Source: Pontederia crassipes
Taxonomy: Eukaryota > Streptophyta > Magnoliopsida > Commelinales > Pontederiaceae
Direction: 5' to 3'
Length of the DNA: 64,000 nucleotides
Assembly (NCBI GenBank): GCA_030549335.1
Contig: CM060198.1
Coordinates: forward strand, 42,386,353 to 42,450,352
Made by a program: the position numbers and the translations under genes. Under the pieces are notes generated by a model, which saw nothing but the letters and a program-made list of their open reading frames with translations, was not told the DNA's origin and ran no database searches. Below are positions 23,122 through 34,000 of the stretch, piece after piece; the stretch's first letter is position 1, and each line of letters begins with the position of its first letter.

Positions 23122-24996
23122 ACCATCACGAAGGATATTGACGGATATGTGGTGTACATTGATGCTTGCGGTATGGAACTGGGATGCGTACTCATGTAAC
23201 ATGGTGAAGTAGTCGCCTATGCATCTTGGCAGTTGAAGAAGTATGGGGTGAATTACCCAACCCATGATCTTGAATTGACAACGGTAGTCTTCGCATTAAA
23301 GATTTGGCGACACTATTTTTATGGTATATGGTTTGAGGTATTCACCAATCATAAGAGCCTCAAGTATGTTTTCTCTCTACGAGACCTCAATATGTGACAA
23401 TGAAGATGGATGAAATTTTTGAAGGATTATGAGTTCTCCATTAATTACCACCTTGGTAAGGTGAACTTAGTTGCAGACGCACTCAGCCGCAAGTGGGAAA
23501 GCTCAATAGCATACATGAAGACAAGTGTCTATGAGATGATGAAGGAATTGAGTTTATGGAATCCAATATCTGGAAGGGATGGAGCAGTATTGATGATGCA
23601 TCAGATACAATTAAATATGGTGGATAGAATTATTAAGGCTCATGCTCAAGATCTTGAGTATGCAAAGATGATGACAAGATGTCAGAAAGAAGAAGATTTC
23701 AAGCTCTCAGCAGACGGTGGGATCCGATATAAAGATTGTCTAGGTCCCAAGAGATGAAACTCTTAAAAGAGAAGTGATGGATGGATGCCATAAGTCTGAA
23801 TATGCGATCCATCCGAGCAGCACTAAGATGTACAAAGATGTTCAAATGACCTTCTAGTGGAATGATATGAAGCGAGAAATTGGTGAGTATGTCTCAAAGT
23901 GCTTGGTCTACTAATAGGTAAAAGTTGAATATCAGAAGCCTTTTGAAAAGATCACTTCTCTCGCCATTCCACGCTGGAAGTGGGAAGATATCTCCATGGA
24001 CTTCATAACTTGCTTACCATGTACCCAGAAAGGGCATGATGCTATATGGGTAATAGTTGATCGGTTAACGACGTCTGCACACTTCCTACCCATCAAATCC
24101 AAACAATCAGTGAAGAGCCTTATGGATCTGTACACGAAATAATCAGACTTCATGGGATCCCCACCTCCATTGTATTAGATAGGGATCCAAGATTTACAGC
24201 CAGATTCTGGAGGAGTCTACAAAACTCTTTTGAAATGAGACTGAATTATAGTAGGACATTCCATCCATAAATGCATGGTCAGATTGAGAGGACCATCAAA
24301 ATAGTCGAAGATATGTTAAGATCTTGTGCCCTTGACTGGCGGGGCAATTGAGATGATCACCTACCACTCATTGAATTTGCATATAACAATAATTACCATT
24401 TTGACACGCTGAAATGTGGTAGGTGAAAGAAAGTTTTTAGATGCTAAAGAGCTGAAACAAACAGAAGAATATTTAGCAAGGGTCAAGCTAATACAATAGA
24501 GGATGAAGACAGCTCAAGCTCGACAGAAGTTTTATGCTGATAAAGGACAACGTGAACAAAACTTCCAGTCAGGTGATCAAGTACTCTGAAGGTTTCTCCA
24601 ACTAAAGGAGTAATGATGTTCAGTAAAAGAGGAAAGCTCAACCTAAGATATGTTAATGCATTTAAGGTACTCGAGCTAGTTGAAGAAGGTGCTTGCAGAC
24701 TAGTCTTACCTCCATCCTATGGGCGAGTTCATAATGTATTCCATGTTTCGATGCTCCGAAACTATAAGCATGATGATGCAAACATCATAAGGTATGAAGA
24801 ACCTAATCTCAAAGATGTTTTGACCTATGAGGAGTGACCCATCCAGATTCTAGAGACTAAAGTTCAACGTCACAACAATAATGATGTACCATTGGTCAAG
24901 GTGGCTTGGAGCCATCATCAAGGTGACAAAGCAACTTGGGAACTCGAGTCTGAGGTGCGAAAGGATTTTCCCACACTATTCGGTAAGTCCTAACTT
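23122..24996 (+). pseudogene. Ty3/gypsy pol pseudogene (RNase H, integrase, C-terminal domain)
   Basis: In order: RT-RNase H region with [44 protein letters not shown] and WMKFLKDYEFSINYHLGKVN..ADALSRK (23130-23500); integrase core with WEDISMDFIT, AIWVIVDRLT and AHFLPIK (23975-24095), then IVLDRDPRF (24170) and EFAYNNNYH (24373); and a C-terminal part with VSMLRNYKHD (24755) and a chromodomain-like WELESEVRKDFP (24938). Gag, protease and most of RT are missing. Several stops look like C-to-T changes (CAA to TAA, CGA to TGA), as expected from decay of a methylated element. Confidence 0.9.
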
Positions 24997-25039
24997 CTGA
25001 CTAAATTCGAGAATGAATTTTATTTTAAAGGGTTTATGA

Positions 25040-26984
25040 TGTAATGCCTAGGACTTTTTTTTTTAAAAAAAGAAGAAGATAAAGTTTTTCAAACCGAATA
25101 GGAAAAGGGACAAAAGGGAAATATGGATTTAAACCTCCTGGAGATAAAAATCAGATCTTAGAGGCCAAAATCCTCTCAGATAAGGAACCAAAGCAAAACG
25201 TGGAGCCCTTTTCTCCATACAAATCGGCCTAGATTTTCTCCTCGGTATGTGTGCCCTTTTCATTTTCCTTCGTCTCTGACCTACTGCTGCTGATAGGAGG
25301 CACACGGGAGGATGTGGAAGACGTCGGACATGCGCCTGAATCGAGAGGAGCAAGCAGAGGAAGAAGAGGAAGATGAAGAGGAAGAGGAAGAAGAAGAACA
25401 TATTAGTTTTCTTGGATAGAAATTTGCAAGGTATGGATATAGAATAGATTCATGATAGAATCTTGATTTTAGATTTGAAGTATGTTCTATTTAGTCCCTA
25501 GTCGTAGTATAATGTTCTATGATGATGATTGAACCTGACCCGGGCAGGTCCTTCGCCGGACCGAGTTCATTCGAACTTGGCCCGAATCCACCATTGTCGA
25601 CGCTCTCTGAGCTTTACAACCAGATGAACGTGGCCCTGCTGAGGATGACTCGGCTTGAGTTCCATGCACGATGACATAGTCGGTCGCGACGGCTGTCCCG
25701 GCTAGACGATGACCCGACCTAGATTCCTTTTTGAGGGTACTCTCGGGAATAGATCTAGTGGAGACGGGGTGGGGCCTGTAGCTCAGAGGATTAGAACGTA
25801 TTGATTTGACCCCATAAGAGGAACCGCCACCCAATAGCATGTTGCCACCAGAAGCAGAAATCCGTATTTCAGGTGTAACCCGAACTCGGCCCGAGTTTAC
25901 CCCTGATTTTTTGAGAACGATGACTAATGAACTCGGCCCAGGTTATACCCTACTCGGCCCGAGTTTCGATACAAATCAAGTTAATTTTATGATGTTTAAA
26001 TTCCTTATTTATATTCTTACTTCATATCTTAATGATGATGATGATAATTATGTCATTTAGGCCCCTGATTTACTCTCCATAATCCTATTATGTACTTTTG
26101 AGTATGTCTTAATAATGATTAATCAAAAGATGTAAGATAAATGACAAAAAATATTAAATGGATAGCTCTTTTTATGATGGACCGGTGACGATCAAGTTTT
26201 GGGTTGACTTCGATCAGTTATGTGCTGACTTGAGTCAGTTATGGATTGACTCTATCAGTTATGATATGATGATAGACAGATTGAAGCAGACCTCCTCATG
26301 GGTTGAAATATATCTCAAATAAGCAAAAATAAATAATAAGATGATGAAGAAGATGAACACATATGAATAAAGAATCACTCTTATGATAATCGACTTTTGC
26401 CACCCTTTTATGATATTTAATTATGATCTTTTGATATCTTATTCATATGTCTCTTTTTACACGTTTTCATTACTTTTATGATGATCATGATTTATTCCTT
26501 CTTATATGATGACCATATTAGTTCTTGTCTAGTATGATGATCTTATGATGATATTTATCTTATTTCCATATTGAGTTGTAAAATTCATAGGAAGGTTCTT
26601 CCCTGCATATTCTTAAATGTAGGACCATGTCAGAATGATGAAGGTAGCCAACGGTGACCGATCGAGCTCGTAGATGGCTGCACCTGGGTGTCTTGAGTCC
26701 CTTCGGTTCATGTGTTAGATTTCCTTTTTCGCGTATTAGTTTGATGTATTAGCTTTCCTTTGGACTGATATGAAGTTCTTTATTAGTCTTTCGCATATTT
26801 TATAATGATGTTATCTGCATACTATTACTTATTAATGATGTCTCTCTTCCGCTTATGATGTTGTTTTTAGTTGACCAGTCAAAATCTTTTTTTTGGTCAA
26901 TATGATGTAAACGTAAGGATGACCCATAACGTCATCGAAGCGTGTATTCTGTTACGTGACGGTGTGCGATTTGGGAGCGTTACA
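25040..26984 (+). mobile_element. 3' LTR of the gypsy element, about 1.95 kb
   Basis: Starts 'tgtaatgcctagg' just after the pol end and an A/G-rich stretch, and ends '..gcgttaca' directly against the duplicated flank. It is homologous to 1659-3253 along most of its length. It includes a purine-rich stretch at 25360-25400 (gaa/gag repeats) and an embedded plastid filler at about 25770-25878 that the other copy lacks. Confidence 0.85.
25770..25878. other. Two fused plastid DNA snippets inside the LTR
   Basis: Plus-strand 25769-25795 'cctgtagctcagaggattag' matches the 5' half of a plastid tRNA (trnR-ACG type). It is joined at about 25799 to a minus-strand ycf2 piece whose translation reads SASGGNMLLGGGSSYGVKSIRS, a well-known Ycf2 stretch. 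The homologous LTR at 1659-3253 has no such sequence here. This looks like filler DNA at a repaired break. The tRNA is only half present, so it is not functional. Confidence 0.75.
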
Positions 26985-27576
26985 ATCCCGCTATCTAATT
27001 GTGTTAACCATTGTTAGTGAGTTGCATGATGATTTTAATTTTTTAATTATCCTTTTAGTGGGCTGTGATCTCTGTGTAATATGGAAAACAAAAAAATAAA
27101 CACTTCATACATATTATTTGTTTAGATGAAAAAGTCTAATCAATTTGGAGTGGTTTAGTTTTAAGAGATCGCGTCTAAGATATAATTCATCTTCTATTAG
27201 AAATCTTTTTCAGAATTTGATATTATGACATTTTCTTTTACCTTTAATTTTGATAAATGTTGAAGAATTTAGTCGGACACGAACCATTTGCTGCTCTTCC
27301 GTTTTCCTTTTTCAAGTCTAGTAAAAATACATGAATAAACTCTTCAAATACATGATATTAGGGTTTCAAGGTCAACAACAAATTAGATCTATATACGAAC
27401 TTGATACTAGAATGAGCTCTTAAAATAAGCGAGCTAACATAGGTCTAGCAAAATCACTTTGTTAATTATCATGCTACATTTAGGAATCCATAAAATTTTG
27501 CAATATTTTTAGCAATACTATTTGAAGTTTCAAAAATTTCTTTTTATCAACCAAGTAATTTTTTTCCTGTCAAAAG

Positions 27577-29719
27577 AGTGTTAAGTTATTTAGCAGAGGT
27601 TAATAAATATGTAGAACACATTACTTTATGTAGAGCACTTATTTCATATAGTTTAATTAACTCAATAATTATAATTTAATTACTCTGATTTCTCCATCAA
27701 GAGTAATTTGGACTCATGTCCAAACCCTCATTATTTTCCCCTGTATAAAACCTCTCTTCTCTCTCTTTCTCTCATTTTTCTCCACATCTTGGCGACTAGG
27801 GCTTGAGGAAGGGGAAATAGGAGATCAGGAAAGGAAGAAGAGGAAAAAGAAGAGGAAGAAAGATGAGAAAGATCTAAGATCAATGTACTTCTCTCTCAAT
27901 GGTTTTCATGATTGGATTAAGAGTTTGAGGACACCTTGTCCTCGTGATGGATTTTGATTGAGGGTTTTTGCTCTAGATCTATACATGAATAAAATTTCAT
28001 GATTAGATCTATGCATTGTGCAAGGATTAGAATCAGATTTGTTATTAGGGTTCATGTTCTTCCTATTGTTCATGATTTAGGGATGAACCCTAGATTTGAA
28101 AATTTGAATATTTTTACATGTTTTTCATGCCCTTTTGATTCTAGAATGCCTAGGAAACATATACGTATTTATTCATAATGTTATATATCAATTTTCCAAA
28201 GTTTTTGATAAAAAATCGTGAAAAAGTCAAGAGGCTACGCAGTTTTCCAATGCTTGGTCACGCCCGTGACACACATGTCACGTCTGTGACATAAAGTCTA
28301 GAAAATGGCCAAGGCAGGGCCTCTATCACGCCTGTGACAGTTCATGTCACGGCCATGACAGAGCTGACACGACCTTGACGATTGAGGGCACGATCGTGAT
28401 AGAGGGAAACGGGTTTTGTGGGCTTCTGTCACGACGGTGACAGTCTATATCACGGTCGTGACAGCGACAGAAATCTTGTCCAGTATATTAAATGTTATTT
28501 TCAAGGTATTAATAGTACGTATTGATGCTTGATGAATGTATAAGGACCTAGATACATATATATGCATGTTCCCCACGTAACTAAGTTAAAATATGAAGAT
28601 CGAGTGACATAAATAATTATTGTTTGAAAAGCATAATGAACATAATTGTGGATGATGTTACATGTCACCTCTCAATGACCCTTATCAAAAAATTGTTCGG
28701 AATGATTGTTACATACATCGACAACGGTGGGTGCATTCCGATGCCACCCTCGGACGAGAGTTCAGAATGATCGTTACATACATCGACAATAGTGTGTGCA
28801 TTCTGACTGAGAGAAGAGCATTGTCTCCTAGGCCTAACTAGCTTATTGAGAGAGCAACAACATAAGTCCCAATTATTAAAAAATATAATTTAATGGGAAA
28901 GGGTCAATGATTGATCGAATGAAATGAAATCTCACGAGAGTGAAAGTCCAAAAGATTATAAAACAACCATGAGGAAAGTTATGGAATGATGTTCCACGAA
29001 AGTAGAAGTCCAAAGAATTATAAGGCAACCTTGAGGAAGGTTATGAAGACAACGGTTATGGTAAGTGTACTACACTAATATGCCTATGGATTGAATGAAT
29101 GATCGATGTGAATGTCCATACTTTATGTATGATGATATAATTACATGTCTGCCATGCTATTATTATAATGCATGCTGATAGAATGATGCTAATGTTTGAC
29201 ATGTAAATTTAAAACATGACATACATATTATTTATTTCTTTTATATAAAAATGACGATGCACATGTAATATCCTATATAAGATCATCATATCACATAACA
29301 TGACATTTACATACTCTAACAAAGAAACCTCTATACTTTGAATCCGTGCATATGCATAATGTTTGGATGGATGACGACTCAACTTATGACGAATAAAATT
29401 GCACACTGGTCCAAGAGTTAGAGTCAAGTGTTGAATCTGATAGACTATGATTTTAAATTGTTTCCTCTTATGACATTTGACTATGATTTTAAATATTTTA
29501 ATTGCATTTAATGATGCTTCCAATTCTATAACAATACTTTAATATTTTTATAAAAATTTTCGCATTTAATGAAAGATTTTTTTTAACTTATTTGATAAAT
29601 TTGTGCTTCCACTGTAATAAATGAAAATTATATTTTTATTATGATTATGTGATGATGAATGAACTAACACAGCCGATCCAATTGTTCTCTACAATTTGGG
29701 AGTAAAATTCGAGGTGTTA
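27577..29719. mobile_element. Putative solo LTR with a promoter-like region
   Basis: The segment ends in 'gaggtgttaca' (29719), a common plant LTR terminus, and may begin at 'tgttaagttattt' (27579). Inside is a TATA-like 'tgtataaaacctctc' (27742), followed by a pyrimidine-rich leader and a purine-rich stretch (27800-27870), as in LTR promoter/leader regions. It has no coding region. I could not confirm paired ends or a 5-bp duplication, so the limits are tentative. Confidence 0.4.
28255..28475. repeat. Array of short GC-rich palindromes (TCACGxCxGTGA)
   Basis: At least eight variants of TGTCACG-N-C/G-GTGACA occur at 10-35 base spacing, e.g. 'cacgcccgtgac', 'cacgtctgtgac', 'cacgcctgtgac', 'cacggccatgac', 'cacgacggtgac' and 'cacggtcgtgac'. 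Each half-site pairs with its neighbour, so single strands could form serial hairpins. It lies inside the putative solo LTR. Confidence 0.8.
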
Positions 29720-30130
29720 CATTGTATTTCTTATACATTAAAAAGGGAAAAATATTGTCGTTAGTTACTAAATCATGATTAGGAATGCTCTTTTACACGT
29801 TTAGATGGCAATGTCAGTGTTTACCTTCTGATTTAAGGTCACAAGGTGGAACCTTGAGGGTGAGCCATCCATCTCAACCAAATTATATCTACGTAATATA
29901 CAACAAACCTGATGTAAAGATATCTCATCACACCCAAGAGAACATTTCTCATCAGAACACTACTTGTATGCAGTGCACCACAGCAAACCGAGAAAAGAAC
30001 AAGAAACATATATAGTCTTAATAACTGTGAAAGTCTGCTGCTCAGATTGAATGGTGAATGAATTACGACTGCACGCAATTTCTTCGAGCAAAAATCATTT
30101 TGCAGCTCACTCCACCAGAGAATGTAGTTT

Positions 30131-31086
30131 CTACCTGATGGCTCCATGTGCAATAGACGAAACTGTACAAACCCCAACTGATGTTGTGAAAGGCACATCC
30201 TTGTAGCAGGCCACAAGCTCTGCATTGGTCTGCAAATCTACCTGAACCTTGTCCCATATCTTGTGCTTGGGATTCAGCAGGGTGTCAGGATCCCCAGAAT
30301 AGCCAGGAAAGCTAACTCGTTCACCCACCGGAGCCGATGAAGGCGGATCCACCAATTCCACCTGATACTCAATTCAGACAGAGGCAAGTTAACGAATAAC
30401 CAGTCAATTTCTAAAGCTCGCTGGATGCAGAACGAGGATAGTTACTATTGAACTCATTTGAGTGTTAAAACTGCTTTCAAGTTATTGTCTGTGTTAACCT
30501 ACTCAATGTTCATAATTATTCTACATTCCAGACACAAAAATTAAAATATGCAACGTATCAATAATAAAGGGATATGATTGAAAATCAGGAACAGAACACT
30601 AAAGGCTCAACATAAAGCTACAGAACAACAGGAAGTGGATGAATAGAAAGAACCTGATGCAACATCACTTACTTTCGAATGATCATCACTGGAGGCAGCC
30701 AAGACCATAGCATGTGATTTTATACCCCGCATGGTTGCTGGTTTCAGATTACAGAGGACACAGACCTTCCGATTCTGCAGTCAAATTATATTAGCATCAG
30801 TGAGAAACTGTAACACTAAAACCATTGGTAATATAAGAACGTTGAGAAATAGAAACCTGCATTTCCTCCAGAGGAATGTATTTAACAAGCCCGCTAACAA
30901 CTGTTCGAGTTGATTCCTCCCCCACATCAATTTCTTCCACATAAAGAGAATCAGCATCTGGATGCCTTCGTACTTCCTTTATCAGGCCAACACGAACGTC
31001 AAGCTTTGAGATCATAATATCAGCTTCAGCAGGCTTTGTTTTTGAGATAGACAAAGATTTATTTTGCTTTTCTTTTCCATTTCCTT
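30131..31086 (-). CDS. MetRS: MetRS exons: C-terminal EMAPII/Arc1p-like tRNA-binding domain
   Basis: Three exons encode a linker ([18 protein letters not shown]), then the OB-fold tRNA-binding domain: [97 protein letters not shown] and [17 protein letters not shown], ending at TAG. This appended domain is typical of plant MetRS and raises affinity for tRNA. The three exons are close together, while 14.4 kb of intron separates them from the anticodon-binding exons. Confidence 0.95.
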
Positions 31087-34000
31087 CTGCAAAATTGAAC
31101 TTAAATATTATCTCATGGAACTAAATTCTCAGGAAAGAAAAAAAAGCCAAGAATCCCTCCACTGAATTATATCATGATTGTTGGGTCAAAATTTTAATGA
31201 CATACAAAATTATATTTTGATGAAACAAACCTCGAAAGATTAAAATTAAAATGCTGAAAAAGTTAAAAAAAAAAAGATAATTTTATGCACAAGCTTTGAT
31301 TACATAATTGACTATGATATGATTAGATTTTGGATGAATGATGAACATAAAAGTTGTAGAGAATTCTATTAGCTTTTCATAAACTTCAAGATCATCTAAT
31401 TTGGATAATTGTGCATAAAGTTATGATCAAAACAGTGCAGGTCGGTCAACCTGCCAGTCGATGCAAAGAAGGCCGGTCGACAATACCGGTCGTCCAAATG
31501 AATATGTCGGTCGACCGATCCAGAACCGGTTGATGCCGAGACAATACCGGTCGATAGTTCGGTCGACCAACCAAGTGTAGAAATTGTAAAAATGGCGCAA
31601 CAGTCATATAGACCGATCGACCGGTCTAAAAGTGCGATCGACCGGCCTCCGAGTCAAATGAACAGTAACGTCAAATTTGAAGGAGGAATTTGTGGAACAA
31701 TTTCTGGACGAATTTTCCACACACTGAAGGCTATAAAAGAAGTGTCAAAGCCAGAGTCAAAGGCAATCATTCACTCATTGAAGAAAAACTTCAAGTTATC
31801 AAAGATAGATCATTTCTTGAAATTTTCATTTTATAGCTCTCTTCTTTCTCTCTTCTCTTCTTGTGAGCATAGAATTGTAAAAGAGAGAAATACTTTTTGT
31901 TCAAAAAATAGAGAGAACTCCTGTGTAAAAAAGGTTCTAAATCTTACCTTTTGAGCGAGAGAAATAGATTAGCTTCATAGGAGGAGATGTTGCCTTGCCT
32001 CTCGAAGCGGAGAAAAGGTGGTTGATGTAAAGGACTTTCTTCCTTGCCCCATTTGGAACAAATGAAGGGATTAGTGGAATCTCCGACAGTCTCGAGGTCG
32101 AGAAGTCGGAGCGGGGACGTAAGCCAAGGTGTAGCCAAACTTCGTCAACAACCATCGTGTCTTTGCGTTTGATTTTCTCTCTCTCTCCCCTTGTTCATAT
32201 TACGTTTATAATCTGAATTGCTTTATTTGCAAAGGTTTTAAGAATCGGTTTTGTGCTTCCGCGACGATTTTGATGAAATCGACATTTTTGATTTAACTCC
32301 AATTCATCCCCCTCTTCGTGCCCTTTAGGATCCTACAATTGATATCAGAGCGGGTTGCTCTTGTTTTGATTTCCTTTGAATCATCTTGTTTTTAGATCTA
32401 ATAGTTTTAGATCTAATCATTTTTAAGATTCAATCAATTTTTTTAAGATTTAACAATATTTAAGAGCTATGGCATCAAGTGGTTATAATTTTGTAGAAGG
32501 ACAATCAATTAGTCGTCCTCCTCTTTTAAATGCGTCAAATTTTGTATATTGAAAAATTAGAATCCAAGCATATATTTGTTCTATTGATATCGACATGTGG
32601 GACATAGTTGAAAAAGGCTATTATCTTCATGAAAAGTTACCTACAAATTCTAAAGAAAGAGAAAAGATTTTTTTAAAACTTGATTGGAAAACCAAAAATA
32701 TTTCTTATTGTGCTTTGGATTCAACGGAGTTTAATCGGATTTCAAATTGTGAAATTGCAACCGAGATTTGGGAAAAACTCATCACTACTTATGAAGGAAC
32801 CGACAAAGTTAAAGAATCTAGATTGAATATTGTAAACCATAAATATGATTCTTTCAAAATGCATGATAATGAATCCATAAATGATATGGTTGCTCTGTTT
32901 AATGATATTTTGAATGGCTTAACCTCCTTGGGCAAGCCAAGATCTAACTCCCAAAAAGTGAAAAAAATTCTCAGGTCTCTCTCCTCCAAATGGCATATGA
33001 AGAGGACCATGATCGAAGAAAAATATTTGAACAAATTGGATTTTGATGATCTTATTGGCTCACTTTTAACCTATGAGATCTCAATCCAAGAAATAAAAAA
33101 GAAAAAGCCCCCAAGAAGAAAACATTGGCATTGAAGGCAAATACAATAGAAAAAGATTCAAGTGAAGAGGAAGTGGATGAAAAGAAACTCGCACTCTACA
33201 CAAAAAAAATAGATAAGCATCTCAAGTTAGTTAAAAAGAAAGACAAGAACGAGAAGCCAACAAGAAAATCATACAAACATCACAAAGAAGAAAAATCTCG
33301 GAAAGGTAAAAAGAAAAAATATGAAGAGTTTAGTGAAACAAGTAGTTCATCAAGCTCTTCTAGTGATGAAACATACATATGCTTGATGACACACGACGAT
33401 GAGGTAATATCTAACCCTTCAAACTCAAATTATGACTCATCAAACTCTTCCGAAGAAATTCTTTCTTTAGATGTGAATAAAGAACACTTCTCTCTTATAA
33501 AAAGATATTTTTCAATTAAAGAGAAAAATGAAACATTAATACATGAAACTGAAAAATTAAAAGAAGAAAATAATGCATATTTTTTGGAAAATGAAAAATT
33601 AAAAAAAGAAATTGATACTTTGGAAATCGCGCATGCATGTGAAATTGTAAAACTAGCATGTTCTTTGGAAAAAGTAAGGAAAGAAAATGTCTCTTTGAAC
33701 GATATACAAAATAAAATTATTTCTTATGCAAAGAAAAATAATCTTAGCAATCATCCCTACGATAGAAAATCACATTTTAAATGTTTTATATGTGAATTTT
33801 ATGGGCATTATGCATATCAATGCAAAATTAGAAAATCAACACAACATGACATGATTTGGGTTCGAAAGGAACATTGTCTAACAAATTAGGACCCAAAGAA
33901 ATTTGGGTACCAAAGATTACATAATTACTTTTTAGGTGTGCCTCACGTGCAAAACAAATGACAAGTGGTTATGGCAAAAGTATCACTTACTTTTTTATTT

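Larger units (their letters stand above)
22989..27117. repeat. About 130-bp direct repeats bracketing the truncated gypsy element
   Basis: 22989-23121 and 26985-27117 are nearly identical, both running from 'aatccc(a/g)ctatctaatt' through 'gttagtgagttgcatga' and 'ttttagtgggct' to 'acacttcatacatatta'. The left copy abuts the broken pol region and the right copy abuts the LTR end. This is far longer than the 4-6 bp duplication made by an LTR-element integrase, so another event made it (see findings). Confidence 0.85.

Noticed and set aside
25770-25800. tRNA gene
   Set aside because: Only the acceptor/D-arm half of a plastid-type tRNA is present; no anticodon arm follows because the sequence switches to ycf2.
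23122-26984. Complete gypsy retrotransposon
   Set aside because: Gag, protease, most of RT and the 5' LTR are absent; the other LTR copy at 1659-3253 is 20 kb away and cannot be its pair without evidence.
28255-28475. CRISPR-like array
   Set aside because: Repeats are short, variable palindromes with irregular spacers of 10-35 bases in a plant nuclear LTR; no cas genes and wrong kingdom.
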